A DNA stretch of 35,043 bases. Origin: Desulfobacteraceae bacterium (GTDB lineage Bacteria; Desulfobacterota; Desulfobacteria; Desulfobacterales; SKZT01). The notes beneath the pieces are model-generated. The model did no database searches, was not told the DNA's origin, and worked only from the letters and a program-made list of their open reading frames with translations. A program made the translations under genes and the position numbers. Below are positions 27,059-35,043 of the stretch, one piece after another. The stretch lies in NCBI GenBank assembly GCA_007127235.1, contig SKZT01000150.1, positions 1 through 35,043 of the forward strand, read 5' to 3'. Numbering within the stretch: the first letter of the stretch is position 1; every line of letters begins with the position of its first letter.

Positions 27059-27583
27059 TTAATGTCCCACACGTCCCAGTGCTGTACTATATTCCACGGC
27101 TGTTGTTTTTTCCATTTGATCCAATATCCTTCCGGCATATTTGTCGCGCATCATGGAAAGAATTGAGACCGCCAAGGTTTTATCCATGGAAGCCAGTGTC
27201 AAGGCGGCTCCGGCCGGGTCCCTTTTTTGATAAATCAAACTCAATTTTCTCACCTTATCGCGCTCGGCATCATCTTTTCGCGCAAGAAGTTTTTCCAGTT
27301 CTTCCCGAAGTTCTCCTAAACGCTTTAGCTTATTATCGACCTCTGATTGCAAAACCTTTAATTCTTTTTCGCGTCTGTCCAAAGCCTGTTGCCTTTTGTC
27401 GAGTTTGAGCTTTTCTTCATTGAAATTCAACAGTATCCTTCTTGCCTCAACTCCGATATCACCACAATCGAAAAAAACTATGGAATCTTGTCCGAGACTT
27501 TGGGATGGATGGCCGGCAATGATGCAAAACATTAAAAACATCGCAAGAATCCAACCATGATAAATGTTTTTATTTCCTTTCAT
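27059..27583 (-). CDS. MotE-like periplasmic coiled-coil flagellar protein
   Basis: Signal-like N-terminus, coiled coil, C-terminal LIYQKRDPAGAALTLASMDKTLAVSILSMMRDKYAGRILDQM; sits between fliJ and fliK. Confidence 0.7.
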   Translation of the reverse strand: MKGNKNIYHGWILAMFLMFCIIAGHPSQSLGQDSIVFFDCGDIGVEARRILLNFNEEKLKLDKRQQALDRREKELKVLQSEVDNKLKRLGELREELEKLLARKDDAERDKVRKLSLIYQKRDPAGAALTLASMDKTLAVSILSMMRDKYAGRILDQMEKTTAVEYSTALGRVGH

Positions 27584-28017
27584 TTTCTGTCTCCAAAACA
27601 GAGATTTGCTACTTCATCCAAAAAAACATTTTCCATGTGTTTGTGCTTTTCTTTCTCAATTTTTCCCCTGTTTTTTTTAAGAATTTCCAATACTTTTTTT
27701 TCCTGCCGTGCCTTAACCAGTTTTTTTTGTTTTTTTTTAATTTTTTGATCAAGGCTATCCAGTTGTTGCCGGATATCCTGCAGTTGATTTTTTTTGCACC
27801 CGATACATTCCAGATAAAGATTGATCTCAGTAATAAGCATGCCTATATGCGTTGCCTCCTGAAACGCATCATAAAGTTTTTGCAATTTTTTTTGTTCCTC
27901 CTCTTTTTTCAAAATCAGCAAATGCTTTTGTTCAAGACACATCAAGAGGGATTTTTGTGTTATATTTTCAATTTGCTTTCGATAATCCAGAACCGATTGT
28001 AGTCTGAAAGGTTTCAT
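27580..28017 (-). CDS. fliJ: Flagellar export protein FliJ
   Basis: MKPFRLQSVLDYRKQIENITQKSL; coiled coil; follows fliI with an ATGA-type overlap. Confidence 0.88.
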   Translation of the reverse strand: MKPFRLQSVLDYRKQIENITQKSLLMCLEQKHLLILKKEEEQKKLQKLYDAFQEATHIGMLITEINLYLECIGCKKNQLQDIRQQLDSLDQKIKKKQKKLVKARQEKKVLEILKKNRGKIEKEKHKHMENVFLDEVANLCFGDRK

Positions 28018-29327
28018 TTTTCATTATCCTGAAAGAGTTTTTCCATAGCTTTCCTGGTTTGTTTCAAGGTTATTTTTTCTGTTCGCCCCTGGCATAGAAA
28101 GTGGTTAACTGGGTCAATATACTTTAAAGCCATGTCGATTTTTGGGTTTGTTCCTTTTTTATAGGCTCCGATGTTGATGAGATCTTCATGTTCAGAATAA
28201 AGTGCCAGTACTTTCCTGATCTTTGCGCTAAGTGCCAGATGATCCTCATCGACAATTTTTTGCATCAGCCGGCTGTTGGAATGAAGGACATCGATAGCCG
28301 GATAGTGATTTTTAGAAGCCAGTTCGCGGGCAAGAACAATGTGGCCATCCAATATTGAACGTACTGCATCCGCCACTGGTTCATTCATATCGTCCCCTTC
28401 AACCAGCACCGTAAATAAACCGGTAATACTGCCCATATCGATGAAGCTGCCTGCCCGTTCCAGTAGTTTGGGAAGCCTGGAAAAAACCGAAGGTGTATAA
28501 CCTTTTGTAGTGGGCGGTTCTCCTACGGCAAGACCGATCTCGCGCATGGACATGGCGAACCTGGTGACCGAATCCATCATCAGCAATACCTGTTTTCCCC
28601 GGGCACAAAAAAATTCAGCTATGGCCATGGCGGTGAATGCCCCTCGCATTCTCAGCAAGGGTGATTGGTCAGATGTGGCTACTATCACAACAGAGCGTGA
28701 TAAACCTTCCTCACCGAGGTCATCCTCTATAAATTCCCGAACCTCTCGTCCCCTTTCACCAATCAGGGCAATCACGTTGATGTCGGCTTTGCTATTTCTG
28801 GCCATCATTCCCAGCAAAACACTTTTTCCCACTCCTGATCCTGCCATAATGCCCATTCTTTGACCCATACCGCAGGCTAACAGCCCGTTGATTGCTTTTA
28901 CACCCAAATCCAGGGCATCAGAAATTTGACTTCGGTTTAAGGGAGGCGGGGGCAAATGATATAATGCCTGTTTTTCAGAGCAGTTTAAGGGCCCTTTTTT
29001 ATCTGCAGGCTTGGCCATTGCGTCAACTACACGTCCAAGCAGGGATGACCCCACAGGAATGTGTGCATTTGTATCCAAAACGCGAATTATGCTCCCTGCG
29101 CCCAACCCGTGCATTTCCCCCAGGGGCATCAGCAGGCTCACATTTTCGCGAAATCCCACTACTTCAGCCAAAACTGACGATCCGGAATGCCGGGGCATAA
29201 CTTCACATATGGAGCCTATGGAAGCCTGAGGACAGTATCCTTCAATGACCAATCCCACAATTTTTATTACTTTACCGCTGATTTTGAGTGGGTTAACCCG
29301 GCTTAAAGAAGATACTACATGCTGCAT
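28014..29327 (-). CDS. fliI: Flagellum-specific ATPase FliI
   Basis: Walker A GIMAGSGVGKSVLLGMMAR; VIALIGERGREVREFIED; LLMMDSVTRFAMSMREIGLAVGEPPTTKGYTPSVFSRLPKLLERAG. Confidence 0.98.
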   Translation of the reverse strand: MQHVVSSLSRVNPLKISGKVIKIVGLVIEGYCPQASIGSICEVMPRHSGSSVLAEVVGFRENVSLLMPLGEMHGLGAGSIIRVLDTNAHIPVGSSLLGRVVDAMAKPADKKGPLNCSEKQALYHLPPPPLNRSQISDALDLGVKAINGLLACGMGQRMGIMAGSGVGKSVLLGMMARNSKADINVIALIGERGREVREFIEDDLGEEGLSRSVVIVATSDQSPLLRMRGAFTAMAIAEFFCARGKQVLLMMDSVTRFAMSMREIGLAVGEPPTTKGYTPSVFSRLPKLLERAGSFIDMGSITGLFTVLVEGDDMNEPVADAVRSILDGHIVLARELASKNHYPAIDVLHSNSRLMQKIVDEDHLALSAKIRKVLALYSEHEDLINIGAYKKGTNPKIDMALKYIDPVNHFLCQGRTEKITLKQTRKAMEKLFQDNEK

Positions 29328-29347
29328 AATTAAGGGTCTCTGATGGT

Positions 29348-30079
29348 TTATGTTTTGTTTGCCTGACAGACCGTCGCGTACAGATGTTTATAAATTTCAT
29401 CCAGTTGTGACTCAATGGTTGCATCAACTTCTCCTGACCGGGATTCGGCGATGCACCCACCTCTGGAAATTGTTTCGTCTGAAATAAAATGAATATTTTG
29501 TAAACCTTTCATGCTAGCCAAAAACAAAGGTTCTTTTTCTGAAACTATTTGGAGATCCTCCGGATGAACCTTAATATAATATTCATCAGCTTCAATAGCC
29601 GATTGAAGAGCCTTGTTTACGGTATGTATGATAATTTCCTTATTTTTTTCGATTTCAGTTTGGATAACTTTTTTGGCTACTGCCATAATCAGCCTGACCA
29701 TGTCTTCTTTGCTGCTTTCTAACAAAGATTTCCGGAGACCGTTGATCTGTTCAAGACCTTCACCAAAAGCCTGGACAGCTGAATGGAATTTTTTTTCACT
29801 TTCCTGCCGGCCGGCTATTCTGCCTTTGGTGTAGGCTTCTTTTTTTATTGCCTCAAGCTCTGTGGTTTCGTCCTTAAGAAGATTCTCATCCGTTTTTTTC
29901 TTAGCTTCGGATACAGAAACGGCGGATGGCTTGATATCTCCAGGTCCGTTCGGAAATTTTGGCACAAAAAGGGCGTTTGTGCCATCTTGGGTTAGTTCCA
30001 GATCCTGAAATCTAACACTTTCATACTGAATGTCGCTTCCAGAAGGATATATTTTAAACAAGGGTTTCTTTACCTCCAC
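29348..30079 (-). CDS. fliH: Flagellar assembly protein FliH
   Basis: C-terminal VHPEDLQIVSEKEPLFLASMKGLQNIHFISDETISRGGCIAESRSGEVDATIESQLDEIYKHL; between fliG and fliI. Confidence 0.93.
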   Translation of the reverse strand: MEVKKPLFKIYPSGSDIQYESVRFQDLELTQDGTNALFVPKFPNGPGDIKPSAVSVSEAKKKTDENLLKDETTELEAIKKEAYTKGRIAGRQESEKKFHSAVQAFGEGLEQINGLRKSLLESSKEDMVRLIMAVAKKVIQTEIEKNKEIIIHTVNKALQSAIEADEYYIKVHPEDLQIVSEKEPLFLASMKGLQNIHFISDETISRGGCIAESRSGEVDATIESQLDEIYKHLYATVCQANKT

Positions 30080-31064
30080 CCGTGAGTATCAGCTGGCCTT
30101 CTTCTTCGAGTCTCAAGGCAATTCTGACAATACTGCGTTGAGCCTGTTCAACATCTGATAATCTTACGGGACCAAGGGCTTCCAGGTCTTCGGAAATAAT
30201 ATCGGCAGCTCCTTCGCTAATATTTTGGAATATTTTTTCTTTTATACTTTCACTGGCGGTTTTTAAAGCTAAAGTCAGCGTTTCACTTTTAACTTCCCTT
30301 AAAATTTTCTGCATTCCAATATTATCGATCAGGAGCAGGTCATCAAAAGTAAACATCAAATTTCTTATCTTTTCGGCAGTTTGTTGGTCGATTTCTTCTA
30401 TTGCGTTTAAAATTTTTTGCTCAGTTCCTTTTTCCAGGCGAGTTAATATTTCTACCACTTTGTCTACTCCGCCGACATGCTGTTGGTCTTTTTTAACAAA
30501 TCCCCCGATATCCCCTTGCAGCGCTTCTTCAATCTGATGAATAATTTCCGGTGATACCTTTTCTATCCTGGCAATTCTATATATTAGATCTGAACGAAGA
30601 TCTTCCGGCAAATATAAAAGAATTTTGCCGGTGTGCTCAGCCTTTTGAGTTGATAAAATCAGAGCTACGGTCTGAGGGTGTTCATTTTGAAGCAACCCCG
30701 CCACCATTCGGGGTTCCATCATGGAAATGGTCTCCAGAGGTTTTTCATCAAAGTCAGAATTAAGGTCCTCAAGAATAGATTCTGTCCACTCATTGTTTCC
30801 TGTGGAAGTCAGGGCGTTATTTACAAAATCTTTTCCATCAACGAAGATCCCTGCATATTCCTCCTGGGTTTTGCGATAATGTTGCACGGCTTGTTTTGCC
30901 AATTCAGCAGGCACATGTTCAATTCCTTTCATGTAGTTGCTGATTATCAGAACTTCTTCTTTTTTAAGCTCTTTAAAAACTTCGGAGGTGGTTTTTTCTC
31001 CAAGGCAAAGCAGAAGGTAGGCAGCCTTTTCAGCACCATCCATTTTTGAGAAATCTTTTTTCAT
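30054..31064 (-). CDS. fliG: Flagellar motor switch protein FliG
   Basis: EHPQ motif in LLQNEHPQTVALILSTQKAEHTGKILLYLPEDLRSDLIYRIARIE; LMFTFDDLLLIDNIGMQKILREV. Confidence 0.98.
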   Translation of the reverse strand: MKKDFSKMDGAEKAAYLLLCLGEKTTSEVFKELKKEEVLIISNYMKGIEHVPAELAKQAVQHYRKTQEEYAGIFVDGKDFVNNALTSTGNNEWTESILEDLNSDFDEKPLETISMMEPRMVAGLLQNEHPQTVALILSTQKAEHTGKILLYLPEDLRSDLIYRIARIEKVSPEIIHQIEEALQGDIGGFVKKDQQHVGGVDKVVEILTRLEKGTEQKILNAIEEIDQQTAEKIRNLMFTFDDLLLIDNIGMQKILREVKSETLTLALKTASESIKEKIFQNISEGAADIISEDLEALGPVRLSDVEQAQRSIVRIALRLEEEGQLILTGGGKETLV

Positions 31065-31077
31065 CTGAAATTATCTT

Positions 31078-32613
31078 TTAACCTTCTTTGAGCCACGCCC
31101 TGATTACCTGTGTAGGCGTTACCGAATTTTCCTCCAGCTCCTTTCGCAGTCGGGCTGGGGGATCAAGGGCTTTTAACTGCTGTCCATATTCACTTTCCAA
31201 TTCCTTTACAGTCCTGTTGTAAGGAACTAACTCGCCCTTGAGGGTATTTACCATGGGTCGTATCAGAATCTTGTAGAGAAGCAGAACAGCGATAAATAAA
31301 ATGATGTATTTAATATAGCTAAGATACCTGAAGGGATCAGAAACTGAATCCACTGCAGATATTTCAAGGGAGCTTTGTATAAAAGGCATGGCTACAACTT
31401 CTATGCGATCACCGCGGTCTATATCAATTCCAAGGGCGCTGCTTACCATCCGGCTGATGTCATTGATTTTTTCATCGGAAAAAGCAACCGGAGTGCCACT
31501 TTCTCCCGCCTCTCCTGGCGTAATTTTTTCCGCGAGCAAAACGGCGGCGGATACGTTTTTTACTCTGCCTATTGGATGGATAATCTTTTTTACTGTTTTG
31601 CTGATTTCGTAATTGGTGGTCTCCGATGTTTGGATTGTGGGAATCATGGTTTCAATGGGAGTGTTGTCTCCCAGATTGGCCTCAACTCCAGGTATACCAC
31701 CGGCCTGCCTGAGCCCTGATTCACTTCCGGTGACTCTTTCGCTTCTGGGCACGAGACTGTCCGGATCATATTCTTCCATTGTAATTGCCTCCTGAGTAAA
31801 ATCTATCTCGGCAGTTACTCTTACAATGGAGTTTCCCTGGCCCAGCGCACGATCCAGGAGCGACTGAGCTCTATTTTCCAAGTCGGATTCCAGGGTATTC
31901 TTAAATTTGAGTTTATCGGGAAGCATCCAATTATCAGCTTCGTTTTCACTGCCCTGGCTCAGAGTCCGGCCGCTGGTATCAACCACGGTAATTGCTCCCT
32001 TTTTCAGCCCTTCGATACTTCCGGCTACCAGATGAACAATTCCCTGAATTTGATTTGAAGCAAGGGAATGCCCTGCTGCCATATCTAATACCACGGATGC
32101 TTTAGCCTCTTTTTGCTGCTCAGGTAAGAGACGTCTTTCAGGCAGCACAAGATGAACTCTGGCTGATTTTACGGCTTCGAGGGATGAGATGGTGCGGGCC
32201 AGTTCGCCTTGCAATGCCCGCTGATAATTAATTTTTTGAGTAAAATTGGTAATGCCGAAACCTTGCTTGTCAAAAATCTCGAAACCTACCCCTCCCTGTC
32301 TTGGAAGGCCTGCGGCGGCCAGATCCAATCGGGTTTCGTAAACAGTGTTAGCCGGGACGTAAATAGAACGTCCGCTGTTTTTGAGTTGATAGGGTATGGC
32401 CTGGTCTTTGAGCCATTGGGTTACCGAAGATGCTTCTTCCTGGGAAAGCTCTGTGTACAAAGGGAGGTATTCTGCGCGGTTAAATTGAAAGATGATAATG
32501 GAAAAAAGAAACACAGAAAGCATTGTAATTCCTGCCAGGGACAGTTTCCTGGAAATAGGCCAGCGTTTGATATTGTTGATAAGGTTTTTAAAAGGCGTTT
32601 CTTCCATAACCAT
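31078..32613 (-). CDS. fliF: Flagellar MS-ring protein FliF
   Basis: EYLPLYTELSQEEASSVTQWLKDQAIPYQLKNSGRSIYVPANTVYETRLDLAAAGLP; YQRALQGELARTISSLEAVKSARVHLVLPERRL. Confidence 0.98.
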   Translation of the reverse strand: MVMEETPFKNLINNIKRWPISRKLSLAGITMLSVFLFSIIIFQFNRAEYLPLYTELSQEEASSVTQWLKDQAIPYQLKNSGRSIYVPANTVYETRLDLAAAGLPRQGGVGFEIFDKQGFGITNFTQKINYQRALQGELARTISSLEAVKSARVHLVLPERRLLPEQQKEAKASVVLDMAAGHSLASNQIQGIVHLVAGSIEGLKKGAITVVDTSGRTLSQGSENEADNWMLPDKLKFKNTLESDLENRAQSLLDRALGQGNSIVRVTAEIDFTQEAITMEEYDPDSLVPRSERVTGSESGLRQAGGIPGVEANLGDNTPIETMIPTIQTSETTNYEISKTVKKIIHPIGRVKNVSAAVLLAEKITPGEAGESGTPVAFSDEKINDISRMVSSALGIDIDRGDRIEVVAMPFIQSSLEISAVDSVSDPFRYLSYIKYIILFIAVLLLYKILIRPMVNTLKGELVPYNRTVKELESEYGQQLKALDPPARLRKELEENSVTPTQVIRAWLKEG

Positions 32614-32687
32614 CCATCCGGTTTGAATTAATAAAAAAAATATGGCCTAATCAGTATTGTTAATTGTTGGGAGTCTAAACACCGAAT

Positions 32688-32975
32688 TCACACCTGCATG
32701 CGCATAATTTCCTGATACGCATCAATGGCCTTATTGCGAACCTGGACCAAAAAGCGTAAGGAAATATCGGCTTTTTCCATAGCAATCATCATTTCATGCA
32801 GATCCACATTACCGCCGGTGTTAGCATTCAGAACCGCCTGATCGGCTTTTTGCAGGTTATGGTTTGTTTTTTCGAAAATTTTCTTAAAAGAGTCGGCAAG
32901 AGAATTTTGTGGTTTGTTTTGGTCCGTTGGGTTTGTGTCGAGCTTGGCCGCTATTTGAGAAATTTCGTTAATCAT
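32688..32975 (-). CDS. fliE: Flagellar hook-basal body complex protein FliE
   Basis: VDLHEMMIAMEKADISLRFLVQVRNKAIDAYQEIMRMQV. Confidence 0.95.
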   Translation of the reverse strand: MINEISQIAAKLDTNPTDQNKPQNSLADSFKKIFEKTNHNLQKADQAVLNANTGGNVDLHEMMIAMEKADISLRFLVQVRNKAIDAYQEIMRMQV

Positions 32976-32977
32976 GT

Positions 32978-33409
32978 TTATTTACCGATCTCCAAGGTTT
33001 TCAAAGCCATACGCTGTGCGGCCTTGATTGCGTTTACATTAGCTTCATAACTTCCTTTTACTTTCATCATGTCAGTTATTTCTTCAACTAAACTGATGTT
33101 CGGTTTTTCAACGAAACCATCCTCATCGGCATCAGGATGTCCCGGATCATAAACTTTTTTGGCATCAAGAGGGCTGGTAACAATCTGCTCAACTTTAACA
33201 CCCTCAATCCATTTCAGCCTGCTGTTGTCAAGGTCCTTTGCAAAATCCGGTTTAGTGGTGGTAAAAAGCACTGATTTTTTTTTATAGGGTCCGCCCTCCG
33301 GAGTCCTGGTGGTATCCATGTTGGCCAGGTTTGAGCTGATGACGTTTAGTCTGATTGATTGGGCTTTCAGTGCCGATGAACTTATATTCATTGCATTTAG
33401 AATATCCAT
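32978..33409 (-). CDS. flgC: Proximal rod protein FlgC
   Basis: MNISSSALKAQSIRLNVISSNLANMDTTRTPEGGPYKKKSVLF; VEEITDMMKVKGSYEANVNAIKAAQRMALKTLEIGK. Confidence 0.96.
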   Translation of the reverse strand: MDILNAMNISSSALKAQSIRLNVISSNLANMDTTRTPEGGPYKKKSVLFTTTKPDFAKDLDNSRLKWIEGVKVEQIVTSPLDAKKVYDPGHPDADEDGFVEKPNISLVEEITDMMKVKGSYEANVNAIKAAQRMALKTLEIGK

Positions 33410-33420
33410 GATAATCTCCT

Positions 33421-33837
33421 TTACAGTTTTTCCTGAATAACGTGTTTTAGCATACTGAATTTTTTGTTCAGTGAAACAATGGCGGCTTCAAACCGAATCT
33501 GATTGACAGAAAGTGCCACCATTTCCTGATCCAGGCTCACATTGTTGTTGTCTCCAACACCGCTGTGATGTTTTTCTCTAAAAAAATTTGCCTCAAAAGA
33601 CTCAATCATTTGCTTGGACGGACTGGGTATATGTCCTGGATGTGTTGCTGTCTGACCGGTTTCCGATCCCATGGTCAGTTCCCTCAACTGATCTTCGAAT
33701 TCCATTCTTAGCCTGGCGTAGCCCGGGGTTTCCGCATTGGCGATGTTTGCTGAAATGGATTGGTGTTTTTGAGTTCTTAATTCCAAAACCTTGTTCAGAA
33801 AATGAATAGTTGAGCCAAAAATGCCTTTTGTTGTCAT
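33421..33837 (-). CDS. flgB: Proximal rod protein FlgB
   Basis: LNKVLELRTQKHQSISANIANAETPGYARLRMEFEDQL; VSLDQEMVALSVNQIRFEAAIVSLNKKFSMLKHVIQ. Confidence 0.95.
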   Translation of the reverse strand: MTTKGIFGSTIHFLNKVLELRTQKHQSISANIANAETPGYARLRMEFEDQLRELTMGSETGQTATHPGHIPSPSKQMIESFEANFFREKHHSGVGDNNNVSLDQEMVALSVNQIRFEAAIVSLNKKFSMLKHVIQEKL

Positions 33838-33838
33838 T

Positions 33839-35043
33839 TCAATTGTCCTTGATTAAATTTTGGGTTTGAACCGTTTCAGCTGCAAGTGTCAGCCAGGGCT
33901 TCTCTATTGGTAATTCGGTCAGTTTCCCGTAAAGTTTAATTGCCTGTTCATTTTTCCCCAGGTGAAAAAATGTGCTTATTAAGCGATAAGCTGCTTGTCC
34001 GTTATATGGGGGTTTGTCCAGTAAAGATTCGTAAAAGCCAATCGCTTTTTCCCAGTTCTGTCCTGAATAGTTAGCTTCCGCGCGTTGCAATATTATATCA
34101 GGCGGAACATTTTCATTTTTAACATCATAGGCCTTGGAAAGGTAATGGTCGGCCAGTTCATATTGTTCCATTTCAAAAAAGAGGTTTCCTGCCAGGTGAT
34201 CCAGTTTTTGGTTTATAGGTCTGTTTTTTTCCAGCAACAAACCAACCACAGTGTTAATCTCTCCTTTTTTGATTAAAACATCGGCCAAATAATACAATAT
34301 TTGTCCTTTTCTTGAGCCTTCAGGGTATTTTCTAAAATAGTACGAAGCGTAATGCTCCACCTGATCATGCTTATCCTGCTGGTGACAGGTTTTAATTAAT
34401 CTAAAAAAAACATCTTCTTTTCTCTCCTTGTTTTTTTCAAAATCCAGCATGTAGAGATAGGTTTTTTCAGCTTGGGCTAAAAAACCGGAATTTAAATAAT
34501 GATTTGCAAGGTTTTGTAAGAAATCATAATCAATCTGGGCCTGGGCCAGAAGGTCTCTGTGTTTTGCAACCAGGCTCAGCGCTATCAGGGGAGATTCCTG
34601 ATTGATCAGAGCCTGCACGGCATCCGGAAAAATTTCTATAAACAGTGCTTGGGCTTCCGGAATAAGTTCACCCGCCCAGAAATCTTTAAAAAAACGTCCC
34701 AGAAATTTGATTGCCCTGAGGTTTTCCCCATATAAATGACAGGCGAGGATCTTCTTGAAAAAGGCTTCTTCACGAAGCATTCGGGTGGGTCCAAGCTCAG
34801 CGATTTTACTGTATTCGTTTAAAATATCGCTCAGGGGTGTTTTTAAATCATCCAGCAGCTTAAGATCAACCAGTTTGAGTCTGGCCCTGATTTCAGCCTC
34901 GGTTCCGGCATTTTTTTCAGTGATTTGGGTGAATAAAAGACGGGCAGGATCTTTACCTCCTTGTTTTAAAATGGCCATTGCCGACCGGAATTTGGCCAAT
35001 GCCTGCTGTGCCGGAAACTTATCTTTCAACATTACGGATAAAA
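33839..35043 (-). CDS. TPR-repeat protein coupled to flgB, probably 5'-truncated by the window edge
   Basis: Repeated helical pairs (e.g. NYSGQNWEKAIGFYESLLDKPPYNGQAAYRLISTFFHLGKNEQAIKLYGKLTELP). Frame open upstream of the track's Met to the window end. 1 nt separates it from flgB. Confidence 0.7.
   Translation of the reverse strand, partial: LSVMLKDKFPAQQALAKFRSAMAILKQGGKDPARLLFTQITEKNAGTEAEIRARLKLVDLKLLDDLKTPLSDILNEYSKIAELGPTRMLREEAFFKKILACHLYGENLRAIKFLGRFFKDFWAGELIPEAQALFIEIFPDAVQALINQESPLIALSLVAKHRDLLAQAQIDYDFLQNLANHYLNSGFLAQAEKTYLYMLDFEKNKERKEDVFFRLIKTCHQQDKHDQVEHYASYYFRKYPEGSRKGQILYYLADVLIKKGEINTVVGLLLEKNRPINQKLDHLAGNLFFEMEQYELADHYLSKAYDVKNENVPPDIILQRAEANYSGQNWEKAIGFYESLLDKPPYNGQAAYRLISTFFHLGKNEQAIKLYGKLTELPIEKPWLTLAAETVQTQNLIKDN

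Noticed and set aside
27630-27920. Poly-T/poly-A rich stretch as a repeat or low-complexity element
   Set aside because: Explained by Lys-rich coiled-coil codons of FliJ on the minus strand in an AT-rich genome.
1-35043. CRISPR arrays, tRNA/rRNA genes, transposases, prophage genes
   Set aside because: None recognised; the window is densely coding flagellar genes with no regularly spaced repeats or mobile-element ORFs.

Overview
The window is a long, almost entirely minus-strand flagellar supercluster (about 2.6-35.0 kb). Gene content, order and AT-rich codon usage suggest a sulfate-reducing deltaproteobacterium / Desulfobacterota-like genome (inference only). A short, unrelated plus-strand segment sits at the left edge. 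Read in transcription order (right to left) the cluster is: TPR protein - flgB - flgC - fliE - fliF - fliG - fliH - fliI - fliJ - motE-like - fliK - flgD - flgE | intrinsic terminator | sigma54-like box - motA - motB - fliL - fliM - fliN - fliO - fliP - fliQ - fliR - flhB - flhA - flhF - flhG - fliA - DUF2802-like | sigma28-like box - flgF - flgG - flgA - flgH - flgI - flgJ | sigma28 box - flgM - flgN - flgK - flgL - csrA - fliW - PEGA/FGE-like protein | palindromic terminator. The most notable item is the small plus-strand rhodanese at 1088. The ORF track ends it at an in-frame UGA (1376-1378), but the rhodanese domain continues in the same frame to a TAA at 1502-1504 (CA-U-PGEGTSAWTAAQMKEKGFENVYALKGGWHEW). 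Strong hairpins lie immediately 3' of the UGA, so it is probably an exported selenocysteine rhodanese with a C-x-U motif that gene callers would truncate. Other items worth checking: a FGE/SUMF1-fold protein without the catalytic Cys region, translationally coupled to fliW; a FliM that lacks the GGxG motif; a TPR protein coupled to flgB; and several sequence-visible sigma28/sigma54 promoter candidates. fliC, fliD, fliS and chemotaxis genes are not in the window.
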